From the NCBI GenBank assembly GCA_003598175.1, contig QZKN01000180.1:1-64000 (forward strand): a stretch of 64,000 bases of DNA. The letters are read 5' to 3'. A model generated the notes under the pieces. The model searched no databases. It saw only the letters and a list, made by a program, of their open reading frames with translations, and was not told the origin of the DNA. Origin of the DNA: Candidatus Omnitrophota bacterium (GTDB lineage Bacteria > Hinthialibacterota > Hinthialibacteria > Hinthialibacterales > Hinthialibacteraceae). Below, piece by piece: positions 1-7,488 of this stretch (position 1 is its first letter; every line of letters starts with the position of its first letter). The translations under genes were made by a program, and so were the position numbers.

Positions 1-436
1 CGGCGACCGCGCCGGGATCGGTCGTTCCCCGCGTGATTCCCGCAAGGACGACCTTGGAAAACATGCCCTTGGAGCGGCGGCATAACCGCACGATGTCTTC
101 ATAGCGATTTTCGCGCAAGTAATGACGGATTTGCACCACGACATCGGCGGGAACCAGGTTTTTCTCGTTCAACGTCAATCCGTAATAAATCGCCAAGCCG
201 AGAGCCAGAACCGAAAGAATGGCAAGGACGATCATAACCCATCCGCCCGCCGCGAGCAGCACATAAAGGGTCATCCCGGAAGCTTCCGGGAACTCGCCAG
301 CATTCTCTATGATCGCCGACGCGTCTTGAATCGGGCCGGTGGCGCTTTCCGGCTGGGCGATAACGCCTGAGATGCAAACCGTGAATACCAGGCTAAACAA
401 AAACAGTCGGATGATTTGATCAAATTTCCACATCAT
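1..436 (-). CDS. MotA/TolQ/ExbB proton channel family protein (3' end outside window)
   Basis: Reading leftwards from ATGATG at 436/433, an open frame runs off the window after about 145 codons. It has a hydrophobic signal-like segment near residues 8-26 ending close to VIAQPES. A second membrane segment around residues 57-82 (YVLLAAGGWVMIVLAILSVL) is followed by a cytoplasmic stretch with RHYLRENRYEDIVRLCRRSKG and a glycine-rich VVLAGITRG. That order matches the N-terminal part of TolQ/ExbB proteins with a cleavable signal peptide. Known members form a proton channel that energises outer-membrane or secretion systems through ExbD/TolR-type partners. A GGGAGG Shine-Dalgarno-like site lies 12 bases before 436, which favours that start. 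The gene is divergent from the MogA/MoaB gene. Confidence 0.85.
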   Translation of the reverse strand, partial: MMWKFDQIIRLFLFSLVFTVCISGVIAQPESATGPIQDASAIIENAGEFPEASGMTLYVLLAAGGWVMIVLAILSVLALGLAIYYGLTLNEKNLVPADVVVQIRHYLRENRYEDIVRLCRRSKGMFSKVVLAGITRGTTDPGAVA

Positions 437-583
437 TGTGATCCGGGGCCTCCCGAAAAGGGATTGGTGACTATTTCATTCTTCATTGTAACCGTTGATA
501 GTAATATATTCGAACGGAAAGTACAACATTCGGTAACGAATTTCGACCATTTGTCGTCGAGAATGCCGGAAAAGAGGCCTATG

Positions 584-1099
584 ATGTTAACCAATATCCA
601 TTTTGCCATCCTGATTACGAGTGATCGCTCCGCCAGCGGGCTTCGCCCGGATTTAACCGGTTCGCAGCTTAAGGAATTGATTGAAGAGCGCCATGGCGTC
701 TGCCAATTCATTCAAGTGATTCCTGACGATCCCGCGATCATAGAGGAAATCCTGTTGGATTGGTCCCGTGATGACGCCATCGACGTCATCCTGACATCCG
801 GCGGAACCGGTATCGGAGCGCGCGACGTTACCGTGGATGTCACATTACGACTCATCGAGAAAGAAATTCCCGGATTCGGAGAGGAAATGAGACGGCGTTC
901 ACTTGAGGTCACGCCCTATGCGATTCTTTCCCGCGCCGCCGCCGGAATTGTGCACGGGAAACTGCTTGTCAATCTGCCCGGAAGTCCGAAAGGCGCGGTT
1001 GAGTGCCTGACGTGGCTTCTGAAACCGATAATTCATGCGGTGCAGGTCTTGAAAAAAGAAATTACGGATTGCCAGGCGAATGATGGGAAAAATGAATAA
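584..1099 (+). CDS. MogA/MoaB family molybdopterin-binding protein
   Basis: The 171-residue product begins MLTNIHFAILITSDR and carries the family signature SGGTGIGARDVTVDVT near residues 69-84, then a loop ending VNLPGSPKGAVECL. These match MoaB/MogA, which adenylylates molybdopterin during molybdenum cofactor synthesis in the cytoplasm. The frame stays open upstream to 416, but AAAGAGG at 571-577 sits 6 bases before ATG 584 (3 before ATG 581), so a start at 584 or 581 is preferred. The length is usual for the family. No other molybdopterin gene is in the window, so whether it is MogA or MoaB cannot be decided here. Confidence 0.9.
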   Translation: MLTNIHFAILITSDRSASGLRPDLTGSQLKELIEERHGVCQFIQVIPDDPAIIEEILLDWSRDDAIDVILTSGGTGIGARDVTVDVTLRLIEKEIPGFGEEMRRRSLEVTPYAILSRAAAGIVHGKLLVNLPGSPKGAVECLTWLLKPIIHAVQVLKKEITDCQANDGKNE

Positions 1100-1113
1100 A
1101 ACACGGAGAAGAG

Positions 1114-1202
1114 CGGAGGGGGTGGGATTCGAACCCACGAAGCCCTTTTAAGGCTTACACGATTTCCAGTCGTGCTCCTTCGGCCAGCTCGGACACCCCT
1201 CC
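1114..1202 (-). tRNA. tRNA-Ser (anticodon GGA)
   Basis: The minus strand folds as a class II tRNA. Acceptor GGAGGGG pairs with CCCCTCC, the anticodon stem CACGA/TCGTG encloses CTGGAAA with anticodon GGA, a long variable arm follows (AAGCCTT/AAGGGCTT region), and the T arm is GTGGG TTCGAAT CCCAC. The long variable arm and GGA anticodon identify tRNA-Ser reading UCC/UCU. The CCA end is not encoded. The gene stands alone between MogA/MoaB and the metallophosphoesterase. Confidence 0.95.
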
Positions 1203-1295
1203 CTTTATGAATTTGTAACAAGTAAATTGTAGCATTTTAGAACGCGGATGACAATCCTCAAAGAAAATCGGCAAGGAGAGGAAAAATCAAAAACA

Positions 1296-2312
1296 ATGAA
1301 CCTGAAAATAAAGATAGTAAAGAATTGTATCGAAAGTTTGTTTTTGATCGTCTGCCTGATAGTTTTGGCGGATTTGATTGTCAATCCGCGCGTATCGGAT
1401 CCACCTCTCGTTAAACCAACAAAAGCCGAACTTGCCAAACTCGATCCGTTTAGAGAACGATATCACGTCGATCGCGTCCTGGATCGCATCCACACTGTGC
1501 CATTTGAGTCGGAAAAAGGATTTTCATTCGCCGTGTGGGCGGATATTCAATCTCACCCGGAAGTCTTCGATCGTCTGTGGCGGGAAATCCAAAAGGAGAA
1601 TGTGTTATTCGTGATTACGGTCGGGGATTTGGTCGATCGTGGCGAAGTCAGCCTGTGGTTAAGTGATTTTTTTGCCATCATCGATCTCCATCGCGACATT
1701 CCTTTATTGCCCGTGATCGGGAATCATGACGTGGGATATAAAAAAGTCGAATTTACCCGCATCTTCGGGCGCAGGGAATACGCCTTCGATTATGGAAATG
1801 CTCGTTTTGTCGTGGTTGACAGCGTCGACGGTCTCGGATGGATGCAATTAAGATGGATAAAAAGGGAACTGGCAAAAGCGGGAGAAAAGCATCCTTTCGT
1901 TTTCGCGCATAAACCTCCCACTGTGATCAAAAAATGGGCCTATCATTCCTTTTCCAAAGGCGCCGACGCCTTTTGCGACCTGTTGTCGACATATCGCGTG
2001 GACAATGCCTTTTTCGGGCATATTCATGCATACTCCACCGCAAAACATGACGGCGTCGAATATGTTGTCAGCGGCGGGGGCGGGGGTGTGCTGCACAATC
2101 GTTATGGCCCGATGGGGAATGTCCATCATTACTGCGTCGTAACCGTGAAGGGTGATGAAGTATCCCATCAGGTGGTTCGGTTGATCGATGGCCAAATGCA
2201 GCGTTCTTCCGCCGGTAACGAATTTTACCAGGATCCATCCACATTGCCCCTTCCTGAGCAAGAGTATGACGCAAAAAAAGCCGACATGGAGACCGGCGTT
2301 AAGGAAAACTGA
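1296..2312 (+). CDS. Membrane-anchored calcineurin-like metallophosphoesterase
   Basis: The product (about 338 residues) starts with a single hydrophobic anchor, then a metallophosphoesterase fold. Metal-binding motifs appear in order: ADIQSHPEVF (first block, DxQ rather than the usual DxH), GDLVDRG, GNHDVGY, a histidine in FAHKPP, and GHIHAYS. These are the five blocks of the calcineurin-like family. The substrate is unknown; the anchor suggests action outside the cytoplasmic membrane. ATG 1296 is chosen because AAGGAGAGG lies upstream (14 bases, somewhat far) and the anchor starts there; an in-frame ATG at 1248 is possible. Its 3' end overlaps the convergent membrane gene by 14 bases. Confidence 0.85.
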   Translation: MNLKIKIVKNCIESLFLIVCLIVLADLIVNPRVSDPPLVKPTKAELAKLDPFRERYHVDRVLDRIHTVPFESEKGFSFAVWADIQSHPEVFDRLWREIQKENVLFVITVGDLVDRGEVSLWLSDFFAIIDLHRDIPLLPVIGNHDVGYKKVEFTRIFGRREYAFDYGNARFVVVDSVDGLGWMQLRWIKRELAKAGEKHPFVFAHKPPTVIKKWAYHSFSKGADAFCDLLSTYRVDNAFFGHIHAYSTAKHDGVEYVVSGGGGGVLHNRYGPMGNVHHYCVVTVKGDEVSHQVVRLIDGQMQRSSAGNEFYQDPSTLPLPEQEYDAKKADMETGVKEN

Positions 2313-3789
2313 AATCCACCGGTTTTAATTCCGGCGCAAAGCGATAGTGGTGTCCCGCAATGAGATACTGATGAATCACCCACGATTGCGTGCCTCGTTC
2401 GAGAGGCACGACACGGATCTCCGCCCATCCGGAACGCACGTTCGGTTGCGTCAACGGCGTGATTCCCACTTCCAATCCGCGAAGAAAGGCGCGATTTTGC
2501 GTCGGAACGGGTTCATACGTGAGAGTGACATATCCCCGTTCCTCCAACAGATGCGAATTTCGCATGATGATGGGTACGCTGATCACGAGATGGGCAAGAA
2601 TCATAAGCGGCATGGCGTAATATAAAAATGCAGGGCGCAACAAATTTAGACAAGCGAACAACGCGAACAGATTGAGCGGAATCGACATGCTCGCGAACAA
2701 ATCCCAATCCCGCGTGCGTAATTGCGGATAAAAAAGCGCCGTCCAAAGAAACGCCCCAAAGAAGAAATTCGCCAGGAAAAGCAACCAGCGATCGTGCATC
2801 CATTTTTTACGAAATGTCCAACCGACCAGAATCATCGTGGCTAGCCCGAATGGGGCCAGCCAGAAATGGAACATGGTTTTGTCGTACAAATGATCCCACG
2901 AAAAAGCATGATAGAGATACGCGCCGTGATCATATGGCTCGAAAACCGGCGGGAGATGCTCGATCAACGGTTCGGCGCGAAGACCAAAGAAGGCGCGGAT
3001 GGTAAACAGCGCCAGCCACGGAAGAAAGATCGGCCATCCTGCCGTGAATAAGTTTCGAATCCATTGCGGCAGCCTGAAAAAAACGGCGACGGCAATGAAT
3101 AACGCCAAAAAATAAATAAACTGGGAACGATGCAATAGCGCAGTGGCTATAAACAGGGAAAAGAAAAACAACATTTGCTTGCACTCAAAAGCGGAAACGT
3201 TGCCGTTATTCCGTTGTTGCCCATCGGCAAAAGGAATCAGGAAAAGCAATGTGGGAAAGTAAAACACACCGCTGGAATGAAACGCCGCCGACAATGCCAT
3301 TGCCGAACTTGCCCATAGCGGCGATTTTCCTTCAAAAATACTCTGCCATGCAAAATAAGCGCTTACCATCAGCAAGGTGCATGTCCACGAATAGAATTCG
3401 ATCTGTCCGCAGAAAATCTGTAACAGCAATGTCGTGGAGGGAAATAACAGAATCATCCAAAATTCGAATGAGGAACGGCAGGATTTGCGAGCCAGGACAT
3501 TCAAGGTTAAAAAAAAGACCACTCCCGCAATGCAGGAGGAAAGCGCGATAATATCTTCCACCCACCATTGAATCCTTGGATGAAGCGTAAAAAACAGAGC
3601 GCGATATAACAAATACGACAGCGGAGCGCGCGATAATGTAACTGCATAAGGCGATTTGGCGATCGTTTGTTTACAACAGAATTCTCCGTCGCCGATGATT
3701 AAATTCCACGAACGCAATTCCCATAACGCCCATCCGGTCAAACACAACAGAAAAAAGGGTACGATCGTTTTTTTGTATTGGATGGTCAT
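2299..3789 (-). CDS. Polytopic membrane protein, probable GT-C type glycosyltransferase
   Basis: About 496 residues with roughly ten or more hydrophobic segments and a soluble C-terminal tail from about residue 420. The layout (an acidic GDGEF motif after the first membrane helix, then repeated aromatic-rich helices) resembles lipid-linked-sugar glycosyltransferases of the GT-C superfamily, but no family-specific motif is decisive. ATG 3789 is preferred over GTG 3795 because GGAG lies 5 bases before it. A role in envelope glycan or protein glycosylation is inferred from class and from the glycosyltransferase encoded across the divergent intergenic region. Confidence 0.6.
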   Translation of the reverse strand: MTIQYKKTIVPFFLLCLTGWALWELRSWNLIIGDGEFCCKQTIAKSPYAVTLSRAPLSYLLYRALFFTLHPRIQWWVEDIIALSSCIAGVVFFLTLNVLARKSCRSSFEFWMILLFPSTTLLLQIFCGQIEFYSWTCTLLMVSAYFAWQSIFEGKSPLWASSAMALSAAFHSSGVFYFPTLLFLIPFADGQQRNNGNVSAFECKQMLFFFSLFIATALLHRSQFIYFLALFIAVAVFFRLPQWIRNLFTAGWPIFLPWLALFTIRAFFGLRAEPLIEHLPPVFEPYDHGAYLYHAFSWDHLYDKTMFHFWLAPFGLATMILVGWTFRKKWMHDRWLLFLANFFFGAFLWTALFYPQLRTRDWDLFASMSIPLNLFALFACLNLLRPAFLYYAMPLMILAHLVISVPIIMRNSHLLEERGYVTLTYEPVPTQNRAFLRGLEVGITPLTQPNVRSGWAEIRVVPLERGTQSWVIHQYLIAGHHYRFAPELKPVDFSFP

Positions 3790-3928
3790 CTTCACTCCGT
3801 TTCCATCGTTGAGTTGTTGGACAATATTACCTGCCGAAGCGGTTCATGAAAAGAAGAATTTGAAAGGAATGTCTTGATCTTTCGCGGATTTCTGTAATTC
3901 TTATGAGTTGCCATTTACATAATCCACA

Positions 3929-3942
3929 TGACCAATTGGTCA
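3929..3942. promoter_or_regulatory. Perfect 14-bp palindrome TGACCAATTGGTCA, operator-like
   Basis: The self-complementary TGACCAATTGGTCA ends 22 bases before the start of the GT2-methyltransferase gene, in the divergent region between two glycan genes. Its size and place fit a dimeric repressor or activator site. No regulator in the window can be tied to it. Confidence 0.4.
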
Positions 3943-3964
3943 CAACGAAGGATCAGCAATTCGT

Positions 3965-5362
3965 ATGCGTCTATCCGTTGTTATTCCCGTTTATAATGAA
4001 GTCAACACGATTGAGGAGATCATTCGCCGCGTCGAAACCACCCCGCACGAAATGGAGATTATTGTCATCGATGACGGTTCCACGGACGGGACGACTCAAA
4101 TTCTGAAAGAAATCCGTACGAAAAAGCCTCATCTCTGCCTGATCTTCAAGGAAAACAACGAAGGGAAAGGCGCGGCCATTCGCGAGTCGATTCCGTTCAT
4201 CACCGGAGATTATGTCGTCATTCAAGACGCGGATTTGGAATATTTTCCCGAAGAATATTCACGGATGCTTGAAATTCTGGAATCGAACAAGGCGGATGTG
4301 GTGTATGGTTCCCGTTTTCTCGGCCCGCATCGCGTTCACCTATTTACGCATTTTCTGGCCAATAAATTCCTGACCATGACTTGCAACGTGTTGTTCAACA
4401 CGATCCTGTCCGACATGGCGACGGGTTATAAAATGTTCCGCAGCGAGATTTTCAAGGCTCTTCCCTTTCGCGCCAATGGCTTCGGATTCGACGCGGAGGC
4501 GTCGGGCAGCATCTTTCGCAAGAAGTTGCGGGTTTACGAAGTCCCCATTTCCTATGACGGGCGCTCCCACGAAGATGGAAAAAAGATTCGCTGGACCGAC
4601 GCTTTCGTTATGTTGTATTGGCTTTTGCGTTGCCGTTTCACTACGATTGACATCGGCGAAGAAACTCTCTTCCGCCTGTCGTCCGTGAACAAATATTACG
4701 CCATTTTCTTTGAGCGAGTCGCTCGGTTGATCGGAAAACGCGTTCTGGAAATCGGTTCCGGCAATGGAAATTTCACTCGTTTTCTCATGGGACGCGAGTT
4801 GGTGGTGGCGACCGATTGTTCGAACAATCATCTTCACACGATCCGTCGACGATTCGTGCAAAATGATCATTTTCGCATCCACTTTTTCGATGCGTCGCAG
4901 CCTCCGGATGAGGAATTGTCGAATCACAAAGTGGATACCGTCATCTGCCTGAATGTGTTGGAACACATCGAAGATGATTTGAATGCATTGAAAAATATGC
5001 GCGCGTTGCTGGTACCCGGCGGCCGGTTGCTTTTATTGGTCCCCTGCATCAAAGCGCTTTACGGCAGTTTGGATATCGGTCTCGAGCATTTTCGCCGCTA
5101 TTCGCGCAACGAGCTCATCGAACGGGTGAGACAAGCAGGATTTGAGATTGACGACGCCTTTTTCTTTAACATGTGGGGGGTGCCGGGATGGTTTGTGAAC
5201 AGCGTCGTTCTTCGGCGAAAAGTGCTCCCCAAATTTCAACTGTACTTCTTTACGCTCTTTCATCCGCTGGTGAAATTAGAGCGTTTTTTTAAGACGCCGT
5301 TCGGATTATCCGTTATCGCTGTCGCCCGTAATCCGGAGTCTGACTCCATCAAAGACGAATAG
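3965..5362 (+). CDS. Fusion of GT2 (DPM1-like) glycosyltransferase and class I methyltransferase
   Basis: This 465-residue protein joins two enzymes. Residues 1-230 are a GT-A glycosyltransferase of family 2, with VVIPVYNE, IDDGSTDGT, the metal-binding QDADLEY and GSRFLG, close to dolichyl/polyprenyl-phosphate sugar transferases. Residues 250-410 are a SAM-dependent methyltransferase with the glycine-rich loop VLEIGSGNGNFT, acidic residues in VVATDCSNNH and a VICLNVLEHI post-motif. Known relatives transfer a sugar to polyprenyl phosphate at the membrane. The methyltransferase substrate is not evident and could be the sugar or lipid. No long C-terminal membrane anchor is seen, so GT-C partners such as the 2299-3789 gene may use the product. 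The start has AAGGAT about 12 bases upstream. Confidence 0.9.
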   Translation: MRLSVVIPVYNEVNTIEEIIRRVETTPHEMEIIVIDDGSTDGTTQILKEIRTKKPHLCLIFKENNEGKGAAIRESIPFITGDYVVIQDADLEYFPEEYSRMLEILESNKADVVYGSRFLGPHRVHLFTHFLANKFLTMTCNVLFNTILSDMATGYKMFRSEIFKALPFRANGFGFDAEASGSIFRKKLRVYEVPISYDGRSHEDGKKIRWTDAFVMLYWLLRCRFTTIDIGEETLFRLSSVNKYYAIFFERVARLIGKRVLEIGSGNGNFTRFLMGRELVVATDCSNNHLHTIRRRFVQNDHFRIHFFDASQPPDEELSNHKVDTVICLNVLEHIEDDLNALKNMRALLVPGGRLLLLVPCIKALYGSLDIGLEHFRRYSRNELIERVRQAGFEIDDAFFFNMWGVPGWFVNSVVLRRKVLPKFQLYFFTLFHPLVKLERFFKTPFGLSVIAVARNPESDSIKDE

Positions 5363-5387
5363 GATTTTCTCGTTCAGAACTCTCCAC

Positions 5388-5416
5388 TTGCCTCATTTCA
5401 CTCAATCTGTTACACT
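5388..5416 (+). promoter_or_regulatory. Sigma-70-like promoter for the 29-residue basic protein
   Basis: TTGCCT (5388-5393) and TACACT (5411-5416) are separated by exactly 17 bases. Each matches 4 of 6 consensus positions. It lies about 60 bases before the start codon at 5477, just after the upstream gene ends. Confidence 0.45.
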
Positions 5417-5476
5417 CTTGGTTCTGTTCTTTTTTGTATGGAACGACCAATAATCGTTAATTCAATGGAGATCATC

Positions 5477-5566
5477 ATGGCAAAAGGTAAAAACAAGAAG
5501 GCTCACAAGTTACGTTGGCGAAGCAAGAAGGCGCAGCATCGCTCCCGCCCGAATAAAGGACGGTAA
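5477..5566 (+). CDS. 29-residue highly basic protein, possibly ribosome-associated
   Basis: ATG at 5477 is preceded by GGAG with a 6-base spacer and opens a 29-codon frame. The product starts MAKGKNKKAHKLRWRSKK and has 8 Lys, 5 Arg, 2 His and no acidic residue. It has a promoter of its own and is followed by two short overlapping hairpins (5583-5610). Size and charge recall small ribosomal proteins such as bTHX or bL36-like proteins, but I see no clear homology, so a nucleic-acid-binding role is inference. It could be overlooked because of its length; the ribosome-binding site and unbroken basic composition argue that it is real. Confidence 0.6.
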   Translation: MAKGKNKKAHKLRWRSKKAQHRSRPNKGR

Positions 5567-5791
5567 TGTCCCGCTGACCTGGCCGGTACATCATACCGCC
5601 TAGCCGGCGGAAAATTGCTTCTTTCAAATTGTCGTAAGTTCCGGTCTACTGATTCAATTTTTTGTGAAGACAAAACTTTTCTATATAATTCCTTACAATT
5701 TCTTTCAAAAAACACAAACAAATGTTATAATCTGAATGACACTATTGATTGAAAACGAATATTCATGAATCTGTGATAAATTTCTAGAATT

Positions 5792-6502
5792 ATGAGTTTT
5801 GATATCAAACCAGATCGGCGTGTAGGTGGGATAAAGGCCAAGCGTCTGCTTGAGATTGGTAATAATCAGAATGTCGCCGACAAAGAGAATCCGGAAGACG
5901 TTTCCGTTATTTTGGTCATCTCACCGTGGCATAACCGTATCATTTCCGTTTTGAAAACCATTTTGATTCGGGGAGGGAAAAACCTATCGTTGGCCGGTGT
6001 GGAACTGTATCGGCGGGCATTATCTCGCATTCATGGCGATTTGGCGAATCGCGTCGTCGCTTTGGTGATAACCGATCGCGCCGACGATTGTTATGCTCCC
6101 GGTCGCGGCGAAAAGCCGCTTTGGCAGGAAACGATACTTTCATGCCAGGAAGAATATGTAACCAGCTTCGCCAAGGAAATCGGGAAAGAGATATTCCCGC
6201 CATATCTGACTGTCATCACCCTTTTTAAAAGTCAGCGTGGCCGTTTGAGTCCGCACGAAATTGATAAAATTGAAAAGGAATTTAATGAATTCAAACAGGA
6301 AAATGAATTCAAACAGATCAACTGCTTCAGTGAGTTGGAACTACAAGACACTCTGGACAAAGAAGTGATCAGTATGGTGATCAAACGCCAAAAGCAGAGA
6401 GAACACATCAAAAAATACGAGCGCACCCGCGCGCAGAAAATCGCCAAAGCCAAAAACATAACCCGCAACGCCCATCAAAAACAAATTTTCGGGCACGATT
6501 GA
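5792..6502 (+). CDS. Hypothetical protein, 236 residues
   Basis: Not recognised. The product is soluble, with a hydrophobic beta-strand-like core (VSVILVISPWHN, VVALVITDRADD, LTVITLFKS) in the first 150 residues that could be a Rossmann-like fold. A charged alpha-helical tail contains a short duplication (EFNEFKQENEFKQ, residues ~164-176) and ends very basic (KRQKQREHIKKYERTRAQKIAKAK). No signal peptide and no clear Shine-Dalgarno site before ATG 5792. The basic tail could bind nucleic acid, but no function is claimed. It stands alone between the basic mini-protein and the first pseudopilin. Confidence 0.6.
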   Translation: MSFDIKPDRRVGGIKAKRLLEIGNNQNVADKENPEDVSVILVISPWHNRIISVLKTILIRGGKNLSLAGVELYRRALSRIHGDLANRVVALVITDRADDCYAPGRGEKPLWQETILSCQEEYVTSFAKEIGKEIFPPYLTVITLFKSQRGRLSPHEIDKIEKEFNEFKQENEFKQINCFSELELQDTLDKEVISMVIKRQKQREHIKKYERTRAQKIAKAKNITRNAHQKQIFGHD

Positions 6503-6737
6503 ATCTCTTTTTTTCCTCTTGATTTTTAATTTCTTCCCTTTTACCGGCTGGTAATTTTCCATCGATTCTGTTATTGTTTTTCGAGCACGATTTTGATCAT
6601 CGCCGTAAAATAGCGGGATCAATGGCGCACATTATGGAAATTGACTATTATTTCATATCGAATGACCGGATTCATCAAATTCATTGTATGATGCTTTGAC
6701 TATCTGCAATGGATAATCAATGGAAGAGGAGACAAGA

Positions 6738-7304
6738 ATGTCAATCATGCGGGCAACACGGGGTTTTACATTAATTGAGCTGCTGATCGTCGTCGCCATC
6801 ATCGGCATTCTGGCCGCCATTGCCGTTCCCAATTTTATCAATGCGCAAATCAAAGCCAAATTAAGCCGCGTGTATTCCGATTTGCGCGCGCTTTCCAACG
6901 CGTTGGAAATGTATCGAATCGATAACAATACCTATCCGGGTGGAGAAAATTGGAATGGCACGAAATGGTGGACGAAGCATACATACCGGTTTCATATTCT
7001 CACCACCCCGGTCGCTTACATCTCCACGGTTCCCATCGATCCGTTTCAAACCGCCACACCGCAACAAATCAATTCGTCTCTGGGCACGATCTGGGACGGC
7101 GGTTACGTATACGACGATGCCAGCCGCTCCGGCCAGACGCTGAATGTATACGGAAAATCCTATCAGTACACGGTTCGCAGTCCCGGACCGGCGCTGGACT
7201 GGTCGTTGGCGCACGCCTCGTATGTCAATTACTATTCCATTTCGAACGGTTTAACCAGTTTGGGGGTCATTGCCTACCTCGGGCCGGGCGGAACGATCTA
7301 TTAA
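6738..7304 (+). CDS. Type IV pseudopilin-like protein (prepilin N-terminal methylation motif), copy 1
   Basis: The 188-residue product begins MSIMRATRG and then FTLIELLIVVAIIGILAAIAVP, the class III prepilin signal cut between G and F by prepilin peptidase, followed by NFINAQIKAKLSRVYSDLRAL. The C-terminal globular domain contains TTPVAYISTVPIDPF and YTVRSPGPALDW, a pattern shared with the two other copies here. It would be assembled into a pilus or type II secretion pseudopilus at the inner membrane. AGAGGAG ends about 7 bases before ATG 6738; the in-frame ATG at 6720 lies upstream of that site and is not used here. No pilus or secretion ATPase gene is near. It is followed at 7489 by a secreted two-repeat protein. 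Confidence 0.9.
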   Translation: MSIMRATRGFTLIELLIVVAIIGILAAIAVPNFINAQIKAKLSRVYSDLRALSNALEMYRIDNNTYPGGENWNGTKWWTKHTYRFHILTTPVAYISTVPIDPFQTATPQQINSSLGTIWDGGYVYDDASRSGQTLNVYGKSYQYTVRSPGPALDWSLAHASYVNYYSISNGLTSLGVIAYLGPGGTIY

Positions 7305-7488
7305 ACGACGGATTATCCGCTGAAGGATTAGCGTATGAGTCGTTCGTACATTATAAATGAATCGGTTATTGCTATAAATCATTATTTGATTGGAAAAGGG
7401 GGTGGTGATTTTTCGGTTTGAGTACTATTAAAACGATTTCAGACTTCGCAATCAGAGTAAACATAATAATGGTAGGGGAGGAAATCTT

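Noticed and set aside
4340-4966. A 208-codon minus-strand frame
   Set aside because: It lies inside the well-supported GT2-methyltransferase fusion gene on the plus strand and has no domain signature.
5583-5610. A strong intrinsic terminator after the 29-residue protein
   Set aside because: The two overlapping stems are only five base pairs and no T-run follows directly.
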